Shown here: positions 1-10,366 of the stretch, one piece after another | How positions within the stretch are numbered: the stretch's first letter is position 1 | Layout of the letters: the number at the start of each line of letters is the position of its first letter | Assembly: GCF_019458025.1 (NCBI RefSeq) | Contig: NZ_JAHZUY010000003.1 | Location: forward strand, 1 to 64,000 | Direction: 5' to 3' | Source: Caldovatus aquaticus | Lineage (GTDB): Bacteria > Pseudomonadota > Alphaproteobacteria > Acetobacterales > Acetobacteraceae | Length of the DNA stretch: 64,000 bases | Notes under the pieces: generated by a model | The model's input: the letters and a program-made list of their open reading frames with translations, nothing else | Told to the model about the DNA's origin: nothing | Databases searched by the model: none | Made by a program: the position numbers and the translations under genes

Positions 1-1
1 A

Positions 2-127
2 TGCTTCAATCGCCTCAAGCATTTCCGCCGCATCGCCACACGCTTCGACAAGCTCGCACGCAACTACCTCTCCACCGTCGCCCTCGCCGCCATCCGGCTG
101 TGGACACGGTTTGAGTCCAGGACCTAG
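2..127 (+). mobile_element. IS5-family transposase, C-terminal end only
   Basis: The frame is open from the window edge and ends at TAG 125-127. It encodes about 41 residues with the pattern F-x-R-I-A-T-R-F-D-K-L-A-R-N-Y, then a Leu/Ala-rich helix and R-L-W. This is the conserved C-terminus of IS5-family DDE transposases. Those enzymes cut and paste their element using a DDE triad, which would lie left of the window. The terminal inverted repeat probably falls within about 20 bases around the stop codon, but it cannot be confirmed without the other end. Whether the element is complete is unknown. Confidence 0.75.
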
Positions 128-130
128 GGG

Positions 131-307
131 AAGCCGCTTGGCACCGCTGACCCGATCCGGACCGGCGACGCCGACGGCGCGCCGGACGAGATCGAGGAAT
201 TCCTCACCGGCGCGCGCCCCGCCGCGCGACCGGCGGCGTGGCGCCGTCGCGCCCCCGCATGGCCGGGCGGGCGGACCCGGGCTAGGCTCCGCCCGCCCGA
301 GGCATGA
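131..307 (+). pseudogene. relic of an adenylate/guanylate cyclase-like protein
   Basis: A frame directly after the insertion sequence reads G-D-A-D-G-A-P-D-E-I-E-E-F-L-T-G (codons 164 to 211). This recalls the linker just before the cyclase catalytic domain in alphaproteobacterial adenylate/guanylate cyclases. The match stops after about 25 residues, the rest is low-complexity Arg/Ala/Pro, and a TGA closes it at 305-307. No catalytic domain follows. I read it as debris of a gene broken by the insertion sequence. The resemblance is short, so the identification is weak. Confidence 0.3.
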
Positions 308-326
308 CGGACGGCGAAGCGGACCC

Positions 327-1958
327 ATGAGCGAGATCACGGACGGAACGACGATCGGCGCGGTCTTCGCCCGCGCCGTGTCGGCCCATGGCGACCGGCC
401 CTTCCTCGCGGTGCCGCCGAACGAGGCCCGCGCCTACCTGCCCGCCGGCGCCGAGATCACCTACGGCGAAGCCGGACGGCGCGTCGCGGAGCTGGCGGCC
501 GCCTACCGCGAGGCGGGCTACGGCCCCGGCCATCGCGTCGCGACGCTGCTCGAGAACCATCCCGACCACGTGCTGCACAAGCTTGCGCTCAACAGCCTCG
601 GCGTGTGCTGCGTGCCGATCAATCCCGACTACCGCCCGGGCGAGGCCGCCTACCTGATCGCGCACAGCGAGCCCGAGCTGATCGTCGCGCTGGCGGCGCG
701 CGAGCGGCAGGCGCGGGAGGCCCTGGCGCAGAGCGCCCACCGGCCGCCGGTCGTCGTCGCGGAGGCGTTTCCCGCCGGACTCCCGAAGCCGGCGCGGCCC
801 GCGGACGGTGCGGAACCCGGGCCGGAGACGCCGGCCAGCATCCTCTACACCTCCGGCACCACGGGGCGGCCGAAGGGCTGCGTCCTCTCGCACGGCTACG
901 AGGTCGCCTCCGGAGCGCGCTACGCCTCGCTCGGCGGCCTCGCCGCGCTGCGTCCCGGCGAGGAGCGCATCTACAACCCGCTCCCGCTCTACCATGTGAA
1001 CGCCGGCGTCCTGTCGCTGCTGGGCGCCGTCCTGACCGGCAACTGCCAGATCCAGCCCGACCGCTTCCACCCCCGGCGCTTCTGGCACGAGGTCGCGGCG
1101 ACGCGGGCGACGATCGTGCACTACCTCGGCGTCATCGCCGCCATGCTGATGGCCCAGCCGCCCGGCGCGGAGGAGCGGCGGCACGGGGTGCGCCTCGGCA
1201 TCGGCGCCGGGATCGAGCCGCAGCTCCATCGCGCCTTCGAGGAGCGCTTCGGCTTCCCCATGGTCGAGGTCTGGGGCATGACCGAGATGGTCCGCGTCCT
1301 CGCCGACAGCACGGAGCCGCGCCAGGTCGGCACGCGCGCCTTCGGGCGCGCCTTCCCCGGCCTCGAGGTCCGCGTCGTGGACGAGGAGGACCGCGACGTG
1401 CCGGAGGGCCAGCCCGGCGAGATGCTGATCCGCCACTCGGCGGCGACGCCGCGCCGCGGCTTCTTCTCGGGCTACCTGAAGGACGAGGCGGCGACCGAGG
1501 CGGCCTGGCGCGGCGGCTGGTTCCACACCGGCGACGTGGTCTGGCGCGGGCGCGACGGCATGCTCCACTTCGTGGACCGCCGGAAGAACATCATCCGGCG
1601 CTCGGGCGAGAACATCGCCGCGGCGGAGGTGGAGGCCGTGCTGCTGACCCACCCCGACGTGCTGCAGGCGGCGGTGATGGCGGTCAAGGACGAGCTGCGC
1701 GAGGAGGAGGTGCTGGCCTGCGTCGTCCTCCGGCGTCTCGCGCCGGATCCCGCGGCCGCCGCGGAGTCGCTGTTCCGCCACTGCCGCGAGCGCCTCGCCT
1801 ACTACAAGGCGCCGGGCTGGATCCACATCGTGGAGAGCCTGCCGACCACGGCGACGCAGAAGATCCAGAAGCACACGATCTATCCGGCCGGCGTGGACCC
1901 GCGCTACCTCCCCGGCGTGGCGGACCTGCGCGCGCTGAAGAGGCGCGATGCGTCGTGA
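327..1958 (+). CDS. AMP-binding acyl-CoA ligase (CaiC-like)
   Basis: This 543-residue protein belongs to the ANL superfamily, which activates a carboxylic acid as acyl-AMP and transfers it to CoA in the cytosol. The AMP-binding P-loop (Y-T-S-G-T-T-G-R-P-K-G) lies near residues 173-183. The core motif with H-T-G-D is near residue 400, the hinge D-R-R-K-N just after, and the catalytic lysine region T-A-T-Q-K-I-Q-K near 510. The length is normal and both domains are present. The start was set at ATG 327; the open frame runs further upstream, but that part is low-complexity. The pattern is closest to crotonobetaine/carnitine-CoA ligases. The substrate cannot be told from the sequence. Confidence 0.85.
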   Translation: MSEITDGTTIGAVFARAVSAHGDRPFLAVPPNEARAYLPAGAEITYGEAGRRVAELAAAYREAGYGPGHRVATLLENHPDHVLHKLALNSLGVCCVPINPDYRPGEAAYLIAHSEPELIVALAARERQAREALAQSAHRPPVVVAEAFPAGLPKPARPADGAEPGPETPASILYTSGTTGRPKGCVLSHGYEVASGARYASLGGLAALRPGEERIYNPLPLYHVNAGVLSLLGAVLTGNCQIQPDRFHPRRFWHEVAATRATIVHYLGVIAAMLMAQPPGAEERRHGVRLGIGAGIEPQLHRAFEERFGFPMVEVWGMTEMVRVLADSTEPRQVGTRAFGRAFPGLEVRVVDEEDRDVPEGQPGEMLIRHSAATPRRGFFSGYLKDEAATEAAWRGGWFHTGDVVWRGRDGMLHFVDRRKNIIRRSGENIAAAEVEAVLLTHPDVLQAAVMAVKDELREEEVLACVVLRRLAPDPAAAAESLFRHCRERLAYYKAPGWIHIVESLPTTATQKIQKHTIYPAGVDPRYLPGVADLRALKRRDAS

Positions 1959-2024
1959 CGCGGCCGCGGGCCGCGCGGCGCCGGGCCGTGGCGCGCCGCT
2001 GCCGCATGCCCTATCTCGGCTGCC

Positions 2025-2648
2025 GTGCAGCCCGTGGACCTCGCCCTCGCTCTCGCGGTGGATGCCTCCGCCTCCGTGGACTACGACGAGTTCGGGCTGA
2101 TGCTCGGCGGCTACGCCGCGGCGTTCCGCGATCCCGGCGTCGTCGCCGCCTGCACCGCCGGGCCGCGCGGCGCGGTGGCGGTGGCGATGCTGCTCTGGTC
2201 CGGGATCGGCGCGCAGGAGGTCGTGGTGCCCTGGACCCGCGTGGCGGACGCGGCGGCGGCCGCCGCGCTCGCCGAGGCGATCGGGACCGCGCCGCGCCTG
2301 GTCCGTCCCGGCGCGACCGCGCTGGGGGAGGGCATGGCCGCGGGCCTCGCCCTGCTCGGCCGCTGCCCCGCCGAGGCGCGGCGGCTGGTGCTCGACGTCT
2401 CGGGCGACGGGCGGCACAACCAGGGCCGCGCGCCCGGGCCGGTGCGCGACCTCGGCGCCGCCGCCGGCGTGACGATCAACGCGCTCGCGGTGCTGAACGA
2501 GGAGGGGCCCGAGCTGCTGGAGCACTACCGCGCCGAGGTCATCGGCGGCCCCGGTGCCTTCGTCATGCACTGCCCCGACTACCCCGCCTTCGCCGAGGCG
2601 ATCCGCGAGAAGCTGTGGCGCGAGATCGGCGGGGTTCCCGTCGCCTGA
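2025..2648 (+). CDS. DUF1194 protein with von Willebrand factor A fold
   Basis: The 207-residue protein opens with a hydrophobic strand and the metal-ion-dependent adhesion motif D-A-S-A-S near residues 13-17, followed by Y-D-E-F. These are hallmarks of the DUF1194 family of single VWA-domain proteins. A second acidic cluster, D-V-S-G-D-G, lies near residue 125. Such proteins bind divalent metal and are thought to mediate protein contacts; no member's job is well known to me. The GTG start leaves no clear signal peptide, so an upstream start in a poorly conserved leader is possible. It sits 66 bases after the acyl-CoA ligase on the same strand. Confidence 0.75.
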   Translation: MQPVDLALALAVDASASVDYDEFGLMLGGYAAAFRDPGVVAACTAGPRGAVAVAMLLWSGIGAQEVVVPWTRVADAAAAAALAEAIGTAPRLVRPGATALGEGMAAGLALLGRCPAEARRLVLDVSGDGRHNQGRAPGPVRDLGAAAGVTINALAVLNEEGPELLEHYRAEVIGGPGAFVMHCPDYPAFAEAIREKLWREIGGVPVA

Positions 2649-2702
2649 GCGGCGTGCCATCACGCCCGCCTCCGCCCTTGCCCCGGACCGCGCCGCCGAC
2701 CG

Positions 2703-3818
2703 ATGCTCCTGCTCATTCCCGGCCCCGTGCAGACCCGCCCCGAGGTGCGCGCCGCCATGGCGGCGGACATCGCCCCGTGGGACGACGATCACAGGGCGGA
2801 GCACGCGGGGCTGCGCGCGCGCCTGCTGGCGATCGCCGGCGGCGCCCCGGGCGGGCACGCGGTGCTGCCGGTGACGGGCTCCGGCCACGCCGCGGTCGAG
2901 GCGTGCCTGCGCACCTTCGTCCCCGCCGGCGGCAAGGTGCTGATCCCGCTGAACGGCGCCTATGCGCACCGCATGGCGCGGCTGGCGCGCGAGGCGGGCC
3001 GCGTGGTGGCGGGGCTCGAGGTGCCGGACACGCGCCCGGTGCGGGCCGAGGAGGTCGCCGCCGCGCTCGCCGCCGACCCGGCGATCGGCCATGTCGGCAT
3101 GGTGTACAGCGAGACCGGCAGCGGCATCGTCAACGATCCGGAGGCGATCGGCGCCGTGGTCCGCGCGGCGGGGAGACGGCTGATCCTCGACGCCGTCTCG
3201 GCCTTCGGCGCGCTGCCCTTCCGGATGGCGGCGCACCCGGAGTGCGACGCGCTCGCCTTCACCACCGGCAAGTGCCTGGAGGGGATGCCCGGCATCGGCA
3301 TCGCCGTCGCCCGCACCGACCGGCTCCTCGCCTGCGCGGGCCAGGCGGGGTCCTGGGTGCTCGACCTCGCCGCGATCCACGAGCACGCCGTGCACAACGG
3401 CCCGGGCAGCCACCGCTTCACCCCGGCGGTGCAGGTGTTCCGCGCCCTCGGCGTCGCGCTCGACCTCTACGAGCGGGAAGGCGGCCAGCCCGCGCGCCTC
3501 GCGCGCTACGCGGAGAATGCGCGGGTGCTCTATGAGGGCGTGCGCGCCCTCGGCCTGACGCCGTATCTGGAGCGGCGCCACCAGGGGCCGGTCGTCGTCA
3601 CCGTGCGCCAGCCGGCCGACCCGGCCTTCACCCTGCCGGGCTTCGTCGCGGCGCTGAAGGCGCGCGGCGTGCTGATCAGCAACTTCTTCACCACCGCCGC
3701 GCCGACCTTCCGCGTGGGATGCATCGGCGCGGTCGCGCCGGAGGACATGCGGGCGGCGGTCAGGGCGATGGGCGAGGCCCTGGACTCGCTGGGGGTGCGG
3801 CGCCGCGCGCCGGCGTGA
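2703..3818 (+). CDS. PLP-dependent aminotransferase, 2-aminoethylphosphonate transaminase (PhnW) type
   Basis: The 371-residue class V aminotransferase starts with the family opening L-I-P-G-P-V. It carries the substrate loop G-S-G-H-A-A-V-E near residue 60, the PLP-pairing aspartate in L-D-A-V-S near 160, and the Schiff-base lysine in T-G-K-C-L-E-G-M-P-G near 190. The C-L-x-G-x-P-G sequence after the lysine is typical of PhnW rather than of serine-glyoxylate enzymes. PhnW converts 2-aminoethylphosphonate and pyruvate to phosphonoacetaldehyde and alanine. No phosphonatase or phosphonate transporter is in the window, so a related alanine-glyoxylate activity is also possible. Confidence 0.75.
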   Translation: MLLLIPGPVQTRPEVRAAMAADIAPWDDDHRAEHAGLRARLLAIAGGAPGGHAVLPVTGSGHAAVEACLRTFVPAGGKVLIPLNGAYAHRMARLAREAGRVVAGLEVPDTRPVRAEEVAAALAADPAIGHVGMVYSETGSGIVNDPEAIGAVVRAAGRRLILDAVSAFGALPFRMAAHPECDALAFTTGKCLEGMPGIGIAVARTDRLLACAGQAGSWVLDLAAIHEHAVHNGPGSHRFTPAVQVFRALGVALDLYEREGGQPARLARYAENARVLYEGVRALGLTPYLERRHQGPVVVTVRQPADPAFTLPGFVAALKARGVLISNFFTTAAPTFRVGCIGAVAPEDMRAAVRAMGEALDSLGVRRRAPA

Positions 3819-3936
3819 GCGCGCGGGCGCATCGTTCGCGATCCCCATCGGACCGGCGCGGGCGCCCCGCGTGCAACCGGCCGCCGCGCCTGCCGTTCCG
3901 GCGAACGCCCGTCATGGGCGCTTCACGGAGGACGCC

Positions 3937-4143
3937 ATGGCAGTCGTGAAGGTCATCGAGCTGCTCGCGGAATCGGAGGAGAGCTGGGAGGACGCGGCGC
4001 GCAAGGCGGTCGCCGAGGCGGCCAAGAGCGTGCGGGGAATCCGCTCGGTGTGGCTGAAGGAGATGCAGGCGACGGTGGAGAACGAACAGGTCAAGGCCTT
4101 CCGCGTCAACGCGAAGATCTCCTTCGTCGTCGAGCGGACCTGA
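3937..4143 (+). CDS. dodecin, flavin-storage protein
   Basis: The 68-residue protein has the dodecin signature: K-V-I-E-L near the start, S-W-E-D-A-A near residue 18, the flavin-stacking tryptophan in S-V-W-L-K near residue 40, and a closing F-R-V-N-A-K-I-S-F strand. Dodecins form hollow dodecamers that bind riboflavin or FMN pairs and buffer free flavin. The start ATG follows an ACGGAGG ribosome site at a normal distance. It stands alone between unrelated genes. No flavin riboswitch is apparent in the 118 bases upstream. Confidence 0.93.
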   Translation: MAVVKVIELLAESEESWEDAARKAVAEAAKSVRGIRSVWLKEMQATVENEQVKAFRVNAKISFVVERT

Positions 4144-4383
4144 GGTCGGGGCGGGCGGCGTCGCGCGCCCCGCCCGTGCCGGTGCCGCCCGGCCGCAGGC
4201 CTTGCGTCTTCGACAGGGGCGGGCGCGGCGCATCCCGGCCGCGGGCCGATGGCACGTCCCGGGGGCGACTCCGCGCCGCGGGGCCCTGCCACCGGCGGGA
4301 GGCGCGGTCGAGGGACGCGGAGCCGCGCGCTCGCCGGGGCGCAACCCGCTGGCGCCCGCCGGCGGCGACGGCGCGACGCTCCG

Positions 4384-5109
4384 CTATCCGATCACGATGT
4401 CGCGCATCGCGAGCAGCGCCCCGGGCTCGATGCGGTCGGCCGCCACCGGGCGCAGCAGCAGCGCCTCGCGCGCTTCCGGATCGCGCAGGCGCAGGAACAG
4501 CGCGTCGCGCTCGTTCGCGGGCTCGTCCGCGAGGTAAAGCTGCGTCACCAGGGAAGGCGCCGCGCCGGGCTGCAGGGCGGCAGGAGGGCGGTGCGGCGGC
4601 ACCGCGACGGCGAGGTGGATGTGCGGCGTGCGCCCCGGATAGGGCACCGGGCGGATGGTGCGGAAGGCGAAGCTGCCGTCGGCTCCCGCCACCGCGCGGC
4701 CGCGGCCCTGGAAGCCGGGGTCGCGGCCGTCCCGCCGGTCCCGAGGGTGGCGGTAGCGGCCGTTGGCGTCGCATTGCCAGATCTCGATCATCGCTCCCGG
4801 CATCGGCGCGCCGCGCGTGTCCAGGACCCGCCCGCGCAGGTGCATCACCGTGCCCTGGGCGCGCGCCGCTTCGCCCGCGAGCCGGACGAGATCGGCATCC
4901 ACGTCGCCGGACCAGTCGAGGGGATAGAAGGGCCCGGCCGGTTGCGGCGGCGTCGGCGCCGCAAGCCGGCGCGGGGGCGCCTGGCCCCAGGCCGGCGCGA
5001 CGCGGAGCGGGACGGCAAGGCCGAGGCGCGCGAGCCCCGGAAGGGCGCCAGCGCCAAGGGTCAGGCTGCGCCGGCCGGGCAGGGAGGGCGTGGGCGGCAG
5101 GCGGCGCAT
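4384..5109 (-). CDS. intradiol ring-cleavage dioxygenase (protocatechuate 3,4-dioxygenase-like), Tat-exported
   Basis: From ATG 5109 the protein is 241 residues and begins with a twin-arginine leader ([13 protein letters not shown]). This suggests export in folded form with its iron. The dioxygenase fold follows: G-P-F-Y-P near residue 60, G-A-x-I-E-I-W-Q-C-D near 110, and the iron-binding run Y-P-G-R-T-P-H-I-H with Tyr, His and His ligands near 155-163. The first Tyr ligand is probably in G-R-Y-R-H-P. Cytosolic PcaGH enzymes lack a Tat leader, so this is the less-studied exported group. The substrate is unknown. Confidence 0.8.
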   Translation of the reverse strand: MRRLPPTPSLPGRRSLTLGAGALPGLARLGLAVPLRVAPAWGQAPPRRLAAPTPPQPAGPFYPLDWSGDVDADLVRLAGEAARAQGTVMHLRGRVLDTRGAPMPGAMIEIWQCDANGRYRHPRDRRDGRDPGFQGRGRAVAGADGSFAFRTIRPVPYPGRTPHIHLAVAVPPHRPPAALQPGAAPSLVTQLYLADEPANERDALFLRLRDPEAREALLLRPVAADRIEPGALLAMRDIVIG

Positions 5110-5342
5110 GGCGGGACCTCGCGCTCGGGGGACAGGTCCGCTCATCTGGTTTGTCCTGGCGCGCCGTGCGAGGCGCCTCCCGCGACTTCGCGGGTGCGGC
5201 GCCGTGTCGTGCGGGGCGCGAGGCGCGCCACGGAGATGCCGCTGCCCCCCGGCGGCCCGGCCGCGCTTTCGCGGGCGCCCGCGGCCGGCCAGGCAACCCT
5301 CGGCGGCGGGTGGCGCTTTGCGGGAGGACGCGCGCGGTCGGG

Positions 5343-6296
5343 ATGACGGCCACTCGCGATGACAATGCCCCCCGCCGCCGCCCGCCGCCGGGGCGCGGCG
5401 CCACTCCCCGTCGGGCCGCCGCCGCGGTGGCGGGCGTGGCGCTGAGCAACCCGGACCGGATGCTCTGGCCCGAGGCGGGCGTCACCAAGCGCGCTCTCGC
5501 CGGATACCTGGCGGGCGCCGCGCCGCACCTGCTGCCGTACCTCGACGGACGTCCCCTGGTGCTGCTGCGCGCGCCGGCGGGTCTGCACGGCCCGCGCTTT
5601 TTCCAGCGCCATCCCGGCGGGGGCCTCGGCCCCGCGGTCCGGCGGATCGCGCTGCCCGGAGAGCCGAAGCCGCTGATCGGCGTGGATTCCGTGCAGGGGC
5701 TGGTCGCGCTCGCCCAGGCCGGAACGCTCGAGATCCATCCCTGGGGCGCGCGGATCGAGGACATCGAGCGGCCCGACCGCCTCGTCCTCGACCTCGACCC
5801 GGCCGAGGACCTGCCCTTCGCGGCGGTGGTGCGCGCCGCGCGGGAACTGCGCGAGCGGCTGGAGGCGCAGGGCCTCGCCGCCTTCTGCAAGACCAGCGGC
5901 GGCAAGGGCCTGCACCTCGTCGTGCCGCTGCAGCCGCGGGCCGCCTGGCCCGAGGTCCGGGCCTTCGCGCAGGGCATGTGCGAGGCGATGGAGCGGGCGG
6001 CCCCCGAACGCTTCACCACTGCCGTCGCACGGCAGGCGCGGAGCGGGCGGACCTTCCTGGACTACCTGCGCAACGACCGCGGCGCGACGGCGGTGGCGCC
6101 CTGGTCGCCGCGCGCGCGGCCGGGGGCGCCGGTGTCCATGCCGCTCGCCTGGAGCGAGGTGACGGAAGGGACGCTCGATCCGCGGGCCTTCACCCTGGCC
6201 ACGGCGCCGGCGCGGCTGGCGGGCCCGGCCGCCTGGCCCGGCTTCGCCGAGGCGGCGCGGCCGCTGCCGGCCGCGCCGGCCGCCGCGGGAGGCTGA
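5343..6296 (+). CDS. stand-alone LigD-type polymerase/primase domain
   Basis: The 317-residue protein matches only the polymerase (POL) domain of bacterial LigD, the multi-domain end-joining enzyme. Visible are the family opening N-P-D-R-M-L-W-P near residue 38, H-P-W-G near 136, the metal-binding L-D-L-D-P-A-E-D near 150, T-S-G-G-K-G-L-H near 185, and the C-terminal [10 protein letters not shown] near 240. LigD POL adds ribonucleotides at broken ends held by Ku. No ligase, phosphoesterase or Ku gene is in the window. The N-terminal 30 residues are Arg/Pro-rich and unlike the family. It converges with the AAA ATPase gene, 14 bases away. Confidence 0.85.
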   Translation: MTATRDDNAPRRRPPPGRGATPRRAAAAVAGVALSNPDRMLWPEAGVTKRALAGYLAGAAPHLLPYLDGRPLVLLRAPAGLHGPRFFQRHPGGGLGPAVRRIALPGEPKPLIGVDSVQGLVALAQAGTLEIHPWGARIEDIERPDRLVLDLDPAEDLPFAAVVRAARELRERLEAQGLAAFCKTSGGKGLHLVVPLQPRAAWPEVRAFAQGMCEAMERAAPERFTTAVARQARSGRTFLDYLRNDRGATAVAPWSPRARPGAPVSMPLAWSEVTEGTLDPRAFTLATAPARLAGPAAWPGFAEAARPLPAAPAAAGG

Positions 6297-6310
6297 GGCG
6301 CGCCCGCCGC

Positions 6311-7816
<1,506 letters not shown>

Positions 7817-7919
7817 CCATCCCTCCGGGTCACGGCGCGGCGCTTCGCTCGCGTGCAGGCAACCCCGCGGTGCGCGCCTGGGGAACAGAACAACCCGGAC
7901 GCGCCATTTCGGTGGCTCA

Positions 7920-7948
7920 AATATATCGGCCCTTCACCGAAATCACAA
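7920..7948 (-). promoter_or_regulatory. sigma70-type promoter of the AAA ATPase gene
   Basis: On the minus strand TTGTGA (7948-7943) and TATATT (7925-7920) are separated by exactly 17 bases. This is one of the few A+T-rich spots in the neighbourhood. A start near 7913 would give a leader of about 97 bases before ATG 7816. Confidence 0.6.
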
Positions 7949-7956
7949 GCTTGTGA
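7943..7956. promoter_or_regulatory. perfect 14-base palindrome overlapping the -35 box (operator candidate)
   Basis: TCACAAGCTTGTGA is a perfect palindrome, and its left half is the -35 hexamer of the ATPase promoter. A dimeric repressor bound here would block RNA polymerase. The regulator is unknown; no regulator gene lies beside it. Confidence 0.5.
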
Positions 7957-8462
7957 AGCCGGGCGCGGGCGTCCGGCCGATGGCCGGGGGTGGAATCAGC
8001 CGCGCCGCCGGCCGGCGCGCGATGTCCGGCATCCCGCGCTGATGCGCCGCCGGTTCCGGCGCGACCATCGGCTATCGGGAGGGAGGCGATCTCGCTGCGC
8101 CTTGCCATGCCCGGCCGCGCCGGGCGATGGGGATCGGGAAGGGACGCCACGACCGGCGAAAGTGCCCGAAGCCTGCTGCGCGCCGATCAGGCACGGATCG
8201 GGGCGCCGCCCCGGACCGCAAGCGCGCGGCGCGGCGGGGGCGGCCGGCCGGGCGCGCCCGCGTCCCCTCTTGCGAAGGCGGGAGGGCAAGCGGGACGCGC
8301 GAAGCGCGGCGGCGGCCGCGGGCCGGGATGGCGAGCGGGAGAAAGAAACGACGACGAGGGAGGGTGGCGTCGCGGGTCGGGACGCCGCCGGCGCCGCCAG
8401 GTGGCCCGGATCGTGTCGCAGGGGCCGTGGTCGGACGCCAGGGCGTTGCTCAGCCGGGCCGG

Positions 8463-8538
8463 TGGTGGAGCTGAGGGGAGTCGAACCCCTGACCTCCTCA
8501 TTGCGAACGAGGCGCTCTCCCAACTGAGCTACAGCCCC
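8463..8538 (-). tRNA. tRNA-Ala (anticodon CGC)
   Basis: Read on the minus strand, the 7-base acceptor stem GGGGCUG pairs with CAGCUCC (one G-U). The D-arm contains AGCUCAGUUGGGAGAGC, the anticodon loop is UUCGCAA on a 5-base stem, and the T-loop is UUCGACU. A CCA end is encoded at 8465-8463. The anticodon CGC reads the GCG alanine codon. Confidence 0.97.
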
Positions 8539-8762
8539 GCGCCACCTCCGGTCGGCCGGGAGCACGGCGGTCGCCGGCCCCACGGCGGCGCGGTCTATGT
8601 CGCGCCGGACGGGCGAAGTCAAGGCACCTTCCGCCGCCCGCGCCGGCGTCTCGCCGTCGCGTGCGCCGCGGCCGCCCCGCGCTTGCCGCGCGGCCGCCGG
8701 GCCACTAGCTTGCGGCGATCCGCCCGCCCGACCCGCAAACCGCCTGACGCGACTCTCGCCCG

Positions 8763-9074
8763 ATGATCCTGGACGCCGTGTTCTTCCTCCTGCAGGCGGC
8801 CTTGGACCTGTTCTGGTGGGCGGTCGTCGTCGCCGTCATCGTGCAGCTCCTGGTCCAGTTCGGCGTGCTGGACACCCGCAACCGCTTCGTCTGGGCGGTG
8901 GCGGACTTCCTCTACCGCATCACCGAGCCGGCCTTTCGCCGCGTCCGGCGCTGGCTGCCCGATCTCGGGGCGGTGGACCTCTCCCCGCTCGTCGTGCTGC
9001 TGCTGATCACCGCGGCGGGCATCCTGCTGAACGCGGTGCGGCGATACATGATCCTCGGCGGCCTCTACTTCTGA
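8763..9074 (+). CDS. YggT family integral membrane protein
   Basis: The 103-residue protein has a hydrophobic N-terminal segment (residues 1-30), a central amphipathic stretch with the family motif [13 protein letters not shown] near 62, and a second membrane segment (residues 75-95) ending in R-R-Y-M. This is the YggT layout. YggT proteins are linked to osmotic shock resistance and, in some bacteria, to envelope or division functions; the mechanism is not settled. It is followed two bases later by a DUF167 gene, an arrangement also seen in other proteobacteria (yggT-yggU), so the two are probably co-transcribed with folD. Confidence 0.9.
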   Translation: MILDAVFFLLQAALDLFWWAVVVAVIVQLLVQFGVLDTRNRFVWAVADFLYRITEPAFRRVRRWLPDLGAVDLSPLVVLLLITAAGILLNAVRRYMILGGLYF

Positions 9075-9076
9075 CC

Positions 9077-9385
9077 ATGGCGAGCTGGTGGCGCGCCGAG
9101 CCCGACGGTCTGACGCTCCGCGTGCGGGTCCAGCCGCGCGCGCGCCACGCCGGGCTGCGCGGCGTGCAGCCCTCGGCGGACGGCCCGCGCCTCGGCCTCG
9201 CCGTGACCGAGCCGCCGGAGGACGGCCGCGCCAACCGCGCTGCCTGCGCCATCCTCGCCGCGGCGCTCGGCGTCGCCCCCTCGGCAGTGAGCGTGGCGCA
9301 GGGGGTGTCGGCGCGCGAGAAGACGCTGCGCGTGGCCGGCGATCCGCAGGCGCTCGCCGCGCGGCTGCGGGAGTTCGCGCCATGA
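9077..9385 (+). CDS. DUF167 (YggU) family protein
   Basis: The 102-residue protein carries the YggU pattern: [10 protein letters not shown] near residue 12, then E-D-G-R-A-N near 48, and V-S-x-R-E-K near 78. The family folds as a small alpha/beta domain of unknown function. ATG 9077 lies three bases after the yggT stop, and its own TGA overlaps the folD start as ATGA. This points to one translation-coupled operon yggT-yggU-folD. Confidence 0.88.
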   Translation: MASWWRAEPDGLTLRVRVQPRARHAGLRGVQPSADGPRLGLAVTEPPEDGRANRAACAILAAALGVAPSAVSVAQGVSAREKTLRVAGDPQALAARLREFAP

Positions 9386-10275
9386 GCGGCACGGCCCCCG
9401 GGGCGCCGGCGGCGCCCGCGGCAGGCGGCGGGGCGCGCGTCATCGACGGCAAGGCGGTCGCCGCCGCGCTGCGCGCAGAGATCGCCCGCCGCGTCGCGGC
9501 GCTGCCCTTCCGCCCCGCCCTGCGCGTGATCCGGGTCGGCGAGGACCCGGCCAGCGTCGTCTATGTCCGCACCAAGGACCGCGCCGCCCTCGCCGCCGGT
9601 CTGGACAGCGCCACCATCGTCCTGCCCGCCGATGCGTCCGAGGCGGAGCTGCTCGAGACCATCGCCCGGCTGAACGCCGATCCGGCGGTGGACGGCATCC
9701 TGGTCCAGCTCCCGCTGCCGCCGCAGATCCGGCCCACCGTCGTCATCGAGGCGATCGATCCGGCGAAGGACGTGGACGGCTTCCATCCGCTCAATGCCGG
9801 CCGCCTCGCGGCCGGGCGCACCGACGGGCTGATCCCCTGCACGCCCAAGGGGGTGATGCACCTGCTGCGGCATGCCGGCGTGCCGCTCGCCGGCGCCCGC
9901 GCCGTGGTGCTCGGGCGCTCGCAGATCGTCGGACGGCCGATGGCGCAGCTCCTGCTCGCCGCCGACTGCACCGTGACCGTCGCCCACAGCCGCACGCGCG
10001 ACCTGCCGGCCGAGTGCCGGCGCGCGGAGATCCTCGTGGCCGCGGTCGGCCGGGCCGAGATGGTGCGCGGCGACTGGATCGCGCCGGGAGCGGCGGTGAT
10101 CGACGTCGGCATGAACCGCCTGCCGGACGGGCGCCTCACCGGCGACGTCGCCTTCGCCGAGGCGCGCCAGGTGGCCGGCTGGATCACGCCGGCGCCGGGC
10201 GGCGTCGGGCCGATGACCGTCGCCTGCCTGCTCGAGAACACGCTGGAGGCGGCGCTGGCGCGGCGCGGCCGCTGA
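9382..10275 (+). CDS. folD: FolD, methylenetetrahydrofolate dehydrogenase/cyclohydrolase
   Basis: The 297-residue enzyme interconverts 5,10-methylene-, methenyl- and 10-formyl-tetrahydrofolate with NADP, feeding purine and formyl-Met synthesis. The catalytic tyrosine and lysine sit in Y-V-R-T-K near residues 57-61. The Q-L-P-L-P substrate loop is near 114, the N-A-G-R-L motif near 137, the G-R-S-x-I-V-G-x-P nucleotide loop near 180, and the signature P-G-G-V-G-P-M-T near 272. The length is normal. The start overlaps the preceding stop by four bases. The first 18 residues are Ala/Gly-rich and precede the true domain, so a later start is possible. Confidence 0.95.
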   Translation: MSGTAPGAPAAPAAGGGARVIDGKAVAAALRAEIARRVAALPFRPALRVIRVGEDPASVVYVRTKDRAALAAGLDSATIVLPADASEAELLETIARLNADPAVDGILVQLPLPPQIRPTVVIEAIDPAKDVDGFHPLNAGRLAAGRTDGLIPCTPKGVMHLLRHAGVPLAGARAVVLGRSQIVGRPMAQLLLAADCTVTVAHSRTRDLPAECRRAEILVAAVGRAEMVRGDWIAPGAAVIDVGMNRLPDGRLTGDVAFAEARQVAGWITPAPGGVGPMTVACLLENTLEAALARRGR

Positions 10276-10366
10276 GCCCCGGGCAGCGCGCCATGGCGAG
10301 GACCGCCCGCGGTGGCGCCGGTGCGGCGCGCGCCGGCCGCAGGGGCCGGAGAAGGCGGCTGCGCCG

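Larger units (their letters stand above)
7817..8462. other. intergenic region, 646 bases
   Basis: No gene is supported here. The first 140 bases hold the ATPase leader with its promoter and a perfect palindrome (listed separately). The remainder, about 8000-8462, is uniformly G+C-rich with only low-complexity open frames, and I see nothing in it. Confidence 0.6.

Noticed and set aside
282-3848. Open minus-strand frame of about 1188 codons opposite the acyl-CoA ligase, VWA and aminotransferase genes
   Set aside because: It covers three recognisable genes on the other strand; its translation is Arg/His/Ala/Gly-rich with no domain, the usual antisense shadow in G+C-rich DNA.
4147-4180. Inverted repeat of G+C bases after the dodecin gene as a terminator
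   Set aside because: Only about seven pairs with a long loop can be aligned and no T-run follows; too weak to list in DNA of this base composition.
7996-8622. Frame over tRNA-Ala with V-A-Q-L-G-E-R-L-V-R-N
   Set aside because: Another tRNA-derived false protein; the tRNA structure is complete and explains the sequence.
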